From Allobaculum sp. (GTDB lineage: Bacteria > Bacillota_I > Bacilli_A > Erysipelotrichales > Erysipelotrichaceae), in assembly GCA_014803815.1 (NCBI GenBank), contig JAAVAY010000119.1, positions 1-7,702 of the forward strand: a DNA stretch of 7,702 nt. The letters run 5' to 3'. Numbering within the stretch: position 1 is the stretch's first letter; each line of letters begins with the position of its first letter. The position numbers and the translations under genes were made by a program. The notes beneath the pieces are model-generated. The model saw only the letters and a list, made by a program, of their open reading frames with translations, was not told where the DNA came from and searched no databases. Positions 5,848 to 7,702 of the stretch are shown piece by piece.

Positions 5848-5885
5848 TCTCGCTTTCGTTTCCACAAACAAAAGCGAGATTTTTT
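5848..5885 (+). terminator. Strong hairpin between the two permease genes
   Basis: TCTCGCTTT (5848-5856) pairs exactly with AAAGCGAGA (5871-5879), extended by GTTT/AAAC across a mismatch, with a four-base loop. On the plus strand it is followed directly by six T (5880-5885), so it is a classical terminator in that direction and could stop antisense transcription. On the operon strand the T-run is displaced (CTTCATTTTT), so it would be at most a weak terminator, or an mRNA-stabilising or processing stem between the permease cistrons. Confidence 0.6.
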
Positions 5886-5931
5886 AATGGAAAAGAAAAT
5901 AGGTTTAGAGCCTACTTCTATTCAAACATTT

Positions 5932-6825
5932 TTAGTTGTAGTGAACATATTTACGAGAAACCATTAAGTTGATGACAGTAATGGTCAGAACAATTAAGAA
6001 CAAAATGATCGCCGCTGCCGAAGCATAAGAGGGATAACCGCCTCCATCGCGATAAAGCATGTCGAAGACATATCCAACCATCGTATTCATTCCAGCGGAA
6101 TTTAAATTGGTGCCAAATAAAGCCACAGCGTCGCTATACGCTTTAAAGGCTCCAATAAAACCTGTAATCACCAAATAAAAAATAGAAGGTGAGATTAAGG
6201 GAAGAGTAATCTTCCAAAACATACGGGAAGGAGAAGTTCCATCCACACGCGCCGCATCATAATACATGGGATTAACGCTTGCTAAAGCACTCGTCAAAAT
6301 CAAAATTTTAAAAGGCATAACAATCCAAATCGTATAAAAACAAAGGACGAACATTTTAGCCCAATAAGGCCCTTCGATAAAATCTACGGGAGTCCCGCCA
6401 ACCATACTGATTAACATGTTGACAAAACCTTCGGAATACGGAGTTTCTTTAAACAAGACCATAAATACCATACCTACGGCTAAGGTATTGGTTACATACG
6501 GTAAAAAGTAAACGGTTTGAAACAAAGAACGCAGTTTCTCAATACGTGTTAAAGCAAAAGCGATGAGTAAAGAAATCGCTGTAGAAAGAGGAACAGTAAT
6601 GATTACCAATAAGAAAGTATTCAACAAAGCTCTTGTAAAATATGGATCATGCAAAACATAAGCGTAATTGTAAAAACCAATTCCAAAATAGCTTTGCGAG
6701 GTGGAACTATATCCTTCTTCAAAAGAGTAGACAAACACGTCAATTAAGGGATAGACCAAAAAGGCGGCTAAGAATAACAAAGCCGGAAGCAGATACAAGA
6801 AGGCCTTTAGGTTTTGTTTCTCCAT
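5932..6825 (-). CDS. ABC permease, UgpA/MalF type
   Basis: First membrane subunit of the CUT1 importer, 297 residues, normal for UgpA-type proteins. Six hydrophobic segments are visible, beginning with AFLYLLPALLFLAAFLVYPL (about 8-27), the usual first helix with a conserved YP. The EAA loop is at about residues 188-213 (YYDAARVDGTSPSRMFWKITLPLISP), with the conserved AA, DG and P that dock on the ATPase. GGAGG lies 8 nt before the ATG, inside the end of the ATPase gene, and only 3 bp separate the two genes, so they are tightly coupled. The next permease gene begins unusually far away (171 nt) after hairpins. Confidence 0.92.
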   Translation of the reverse strand: MEKQNLKAFLYLLPALLFLAAFLVYPLIDVFVYSFEEGYSSTSQSYFGIGFYNYAYVLHDPYFTRALLNTFLLVIITVPLSTAISLLIAFALTRIEKLRSLFQTVYFLPYVTNTLAVGMVFMVLFKETPYSEGFVNMLISMVGGTPVDFIEGPYWAKMFVLCFYTIWIVMPFKILILTSALASVNPMYYDAARVDGTSPSRMFWKITLPLISPSIFYLVITGFIGAFKAYSDAVALFGTNLNSAGMNTMVGYVFDMLYRDGGGYPSYASAAAIILFLIVLTITVINLMVSRKYVHYN

Positions 6826-6828
6826 ACC

Positions 6829-7702
6829 TTAAGCCTCCAGAGGACGTAAATCCTGATGGTCTAAACGCTCTCCGGTTTGAGGATCAAACAGGAACACTTT
6901 ATGGGGTTTTAAATCGAAGTGAACATGTTGCCCTGGTACATGAGACCAATCGTCGGCAGAGATAATCGAACGAATAGAGGCGGATTGACTGGCAGGATTT
7001 GTAGAAAGAATACTGACATCTCTTCCTAAAATCTCAGGTCGAATCATTTCATTTTTTAAATGGCCGTCGGGATTCAAGATAAATCCTTCGGGTCGAATAC
7101 CAATCGTGACTTTTTGATCTTTTACGCTTGGAGCGAGCAATACTGCATCCCCATTGATATACAGCTTCCCATCTTTAACTTCTCCTTCAAAAATATTGAT
7201 GGGAGGAATGCCTAAAAATTGGGCTACAAATTGATTGGCCGGATTGTCATATACTTTTTGAGGAGAATCAATTTGTTGAACGACACCATCTTTCATTACG
7301 ACAATTAAATCGGAGATACTCATCGCTTCATCTTGGTCATGTGTGACAAAGATCGTGGTAATTCCAGTTTCTTGTTGAATGCGACGAATTTCTTCTCTCG
7401 TCTGAAGGCGAAGACGAGCATCCAAGTTTGAAAGTGGCTCATCTAATAGAAGAACACGCGGCAATTTTACTAAGGCTCGGGCAATTGCGACCCGCTGTTG
7501 TTGTCCTCCCGAAAGCTCAGCAGGTTTTCGATCTAACAAGCTATCGATATTCACTAGCTTAGCGGCTTCTACTACCCGTTTTTCCATTTCTTCTTTGGAC
7601 AATTTATCGTTGCCTTTAAAATTTTCGAGCGGAAAGCGAATGTTATCGCGTACAGTTAAATGGGGATACAAAGCATAGTTTTGAAATACCATGCCCACTT
7701 CC
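6829..7702 (-). CDS. ABC importer ATPase, UgpC/MsmK/MalK type (5' end outside window)
   Basis: ATP-hydrolysing subunit driving the importer, partial: the frame runs through the right edge, and the N-terminal ~75 residues including Walker A lie beyond it. ATG 7698 is an internal Met just before the Q-loop (GMVFQNYALYPHLTV), not the start. Visible in order: Q-loop Gln, ABC signature LSGGQQQR, Walker B VLLLDEP, D-loop SNLDA, and switch His in VTHDQDEA. From about residue 165 of the visible part comes a C-terminal TOBE/MOBE-type regulatory domain (GIPPINIFEGEV, VTIGIRPEGF), which places it in the MalK/UgpC group rather than among short ATPases. It heads the visible part of the operon, and the operon promoter lies outside the window. 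Such ATPases may serve several permeases, but its position here argues for this one. Confidence 0.93.
   Translation of the reverse strand, partial: EVGMVFQNYALYPHLTVRDNIRFPLENFKGNDKLSKEEMEKRVVEAAKLVNIDSLLDRKPAELSGGQQQRVAIARALVKLPRVLLLDEPLSNLDARLRLQTREEIRRIQQETGITTIFVTHDQDEAMSISDLIVVMKDGVVQQIDSPQKVYDNPANQFVAQFLGIPPINIFEGEVKDGKLYINGDAVLLAPSVKDQKVTIGIRPEGFILNPDGHLKNEMIRPEILGRDVSILSTNPASQSASIRSIISADDWSHVPGQHVHFDLKPHKVFLFDPQTGERLDHQDLRPLEA

Noticed and set aside
5763..5972. 69-codon plus-strand frame over the hairpins between the permease genes
   Set aside because: It lies antisense to the operon leader, ends inside the first permease gene, has no Shine-Dalgarno, and contains a terminator in its own direction at 5848-5885.

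Overview
The window looks like chromosomal DNA from a low-GC Gram-positive bacterium (Bacillota). Coding sequence and intergenic DNA are AT-rich, ribosome-binding sites are strong (GGAGG type), terminators are classical stem plus T-run, and secreted proteins are lipoproteins with LxGC lipoboxes. The protein style would fit Erysipelotrichia-like Firmicutes, but that placement is a guess.

Layout, left to right. Positions 1-504 hold no convincing gene: AT-rich DNA with several inverted repeats and a foldable leader just before a plus-strand gene. That gene (505-1722) encodes a 12-helix major facilitator superfamily transporter and ends at its own terminator. It converges on a minus-strand lipoprotein gene (1846-2637) of unknown role with probable OB-like beta domains. 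A bidirectional terminator lies between the two. From 2841 to the right edge, everything on the minus strand is an ABC importer operon, transcribed right to left: ATPase (UgpC/MsmK/MalK type, running off the right edge), first permease (UgpA/MalF type), second permease (UgpE/MalG type), substrate-binding lipoprotein, then a terminator. Together they form a typical CUT1 carbohydrate or glycerol-phosphate importer: the lipoprotein captures substrate outside, the two permeases form the channel, and the ATPase drives transport. The exact substrate cannot be read from sequence.

The notable part is 5256-5931. The second permease gene is split. Its first 17 codons (5760-5711) are separated from the rest (5255-4469) by about 455 nt carrying the conserved core of a group I self-splicing intron: P, Q, R and S elements in the right order, P4 and P7 pairings, P9-region hairpins, and U at the 5' and G at the 3' splice site. 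Splicing would restore a normal 278-residue MalG-type permease with an intact first membrane helix. Without splicing, translation stops after 19 codons. No homing endonuclease is encoded. Group I introns in bacteria are known mainly from tRNA, rRNA, phage and a few DNA-metabolism genes; one in a sugar transporter gene would be unusual. Just upstream, the Shine-Dalgarno of the split gene lies about 42 nt from its ATG, but a hairpin between them would bring the two to a normal 7-nt spacing. A further strong hairpin lies between the two permease genes. This stretch may be an RNA-controlled step in the operon.
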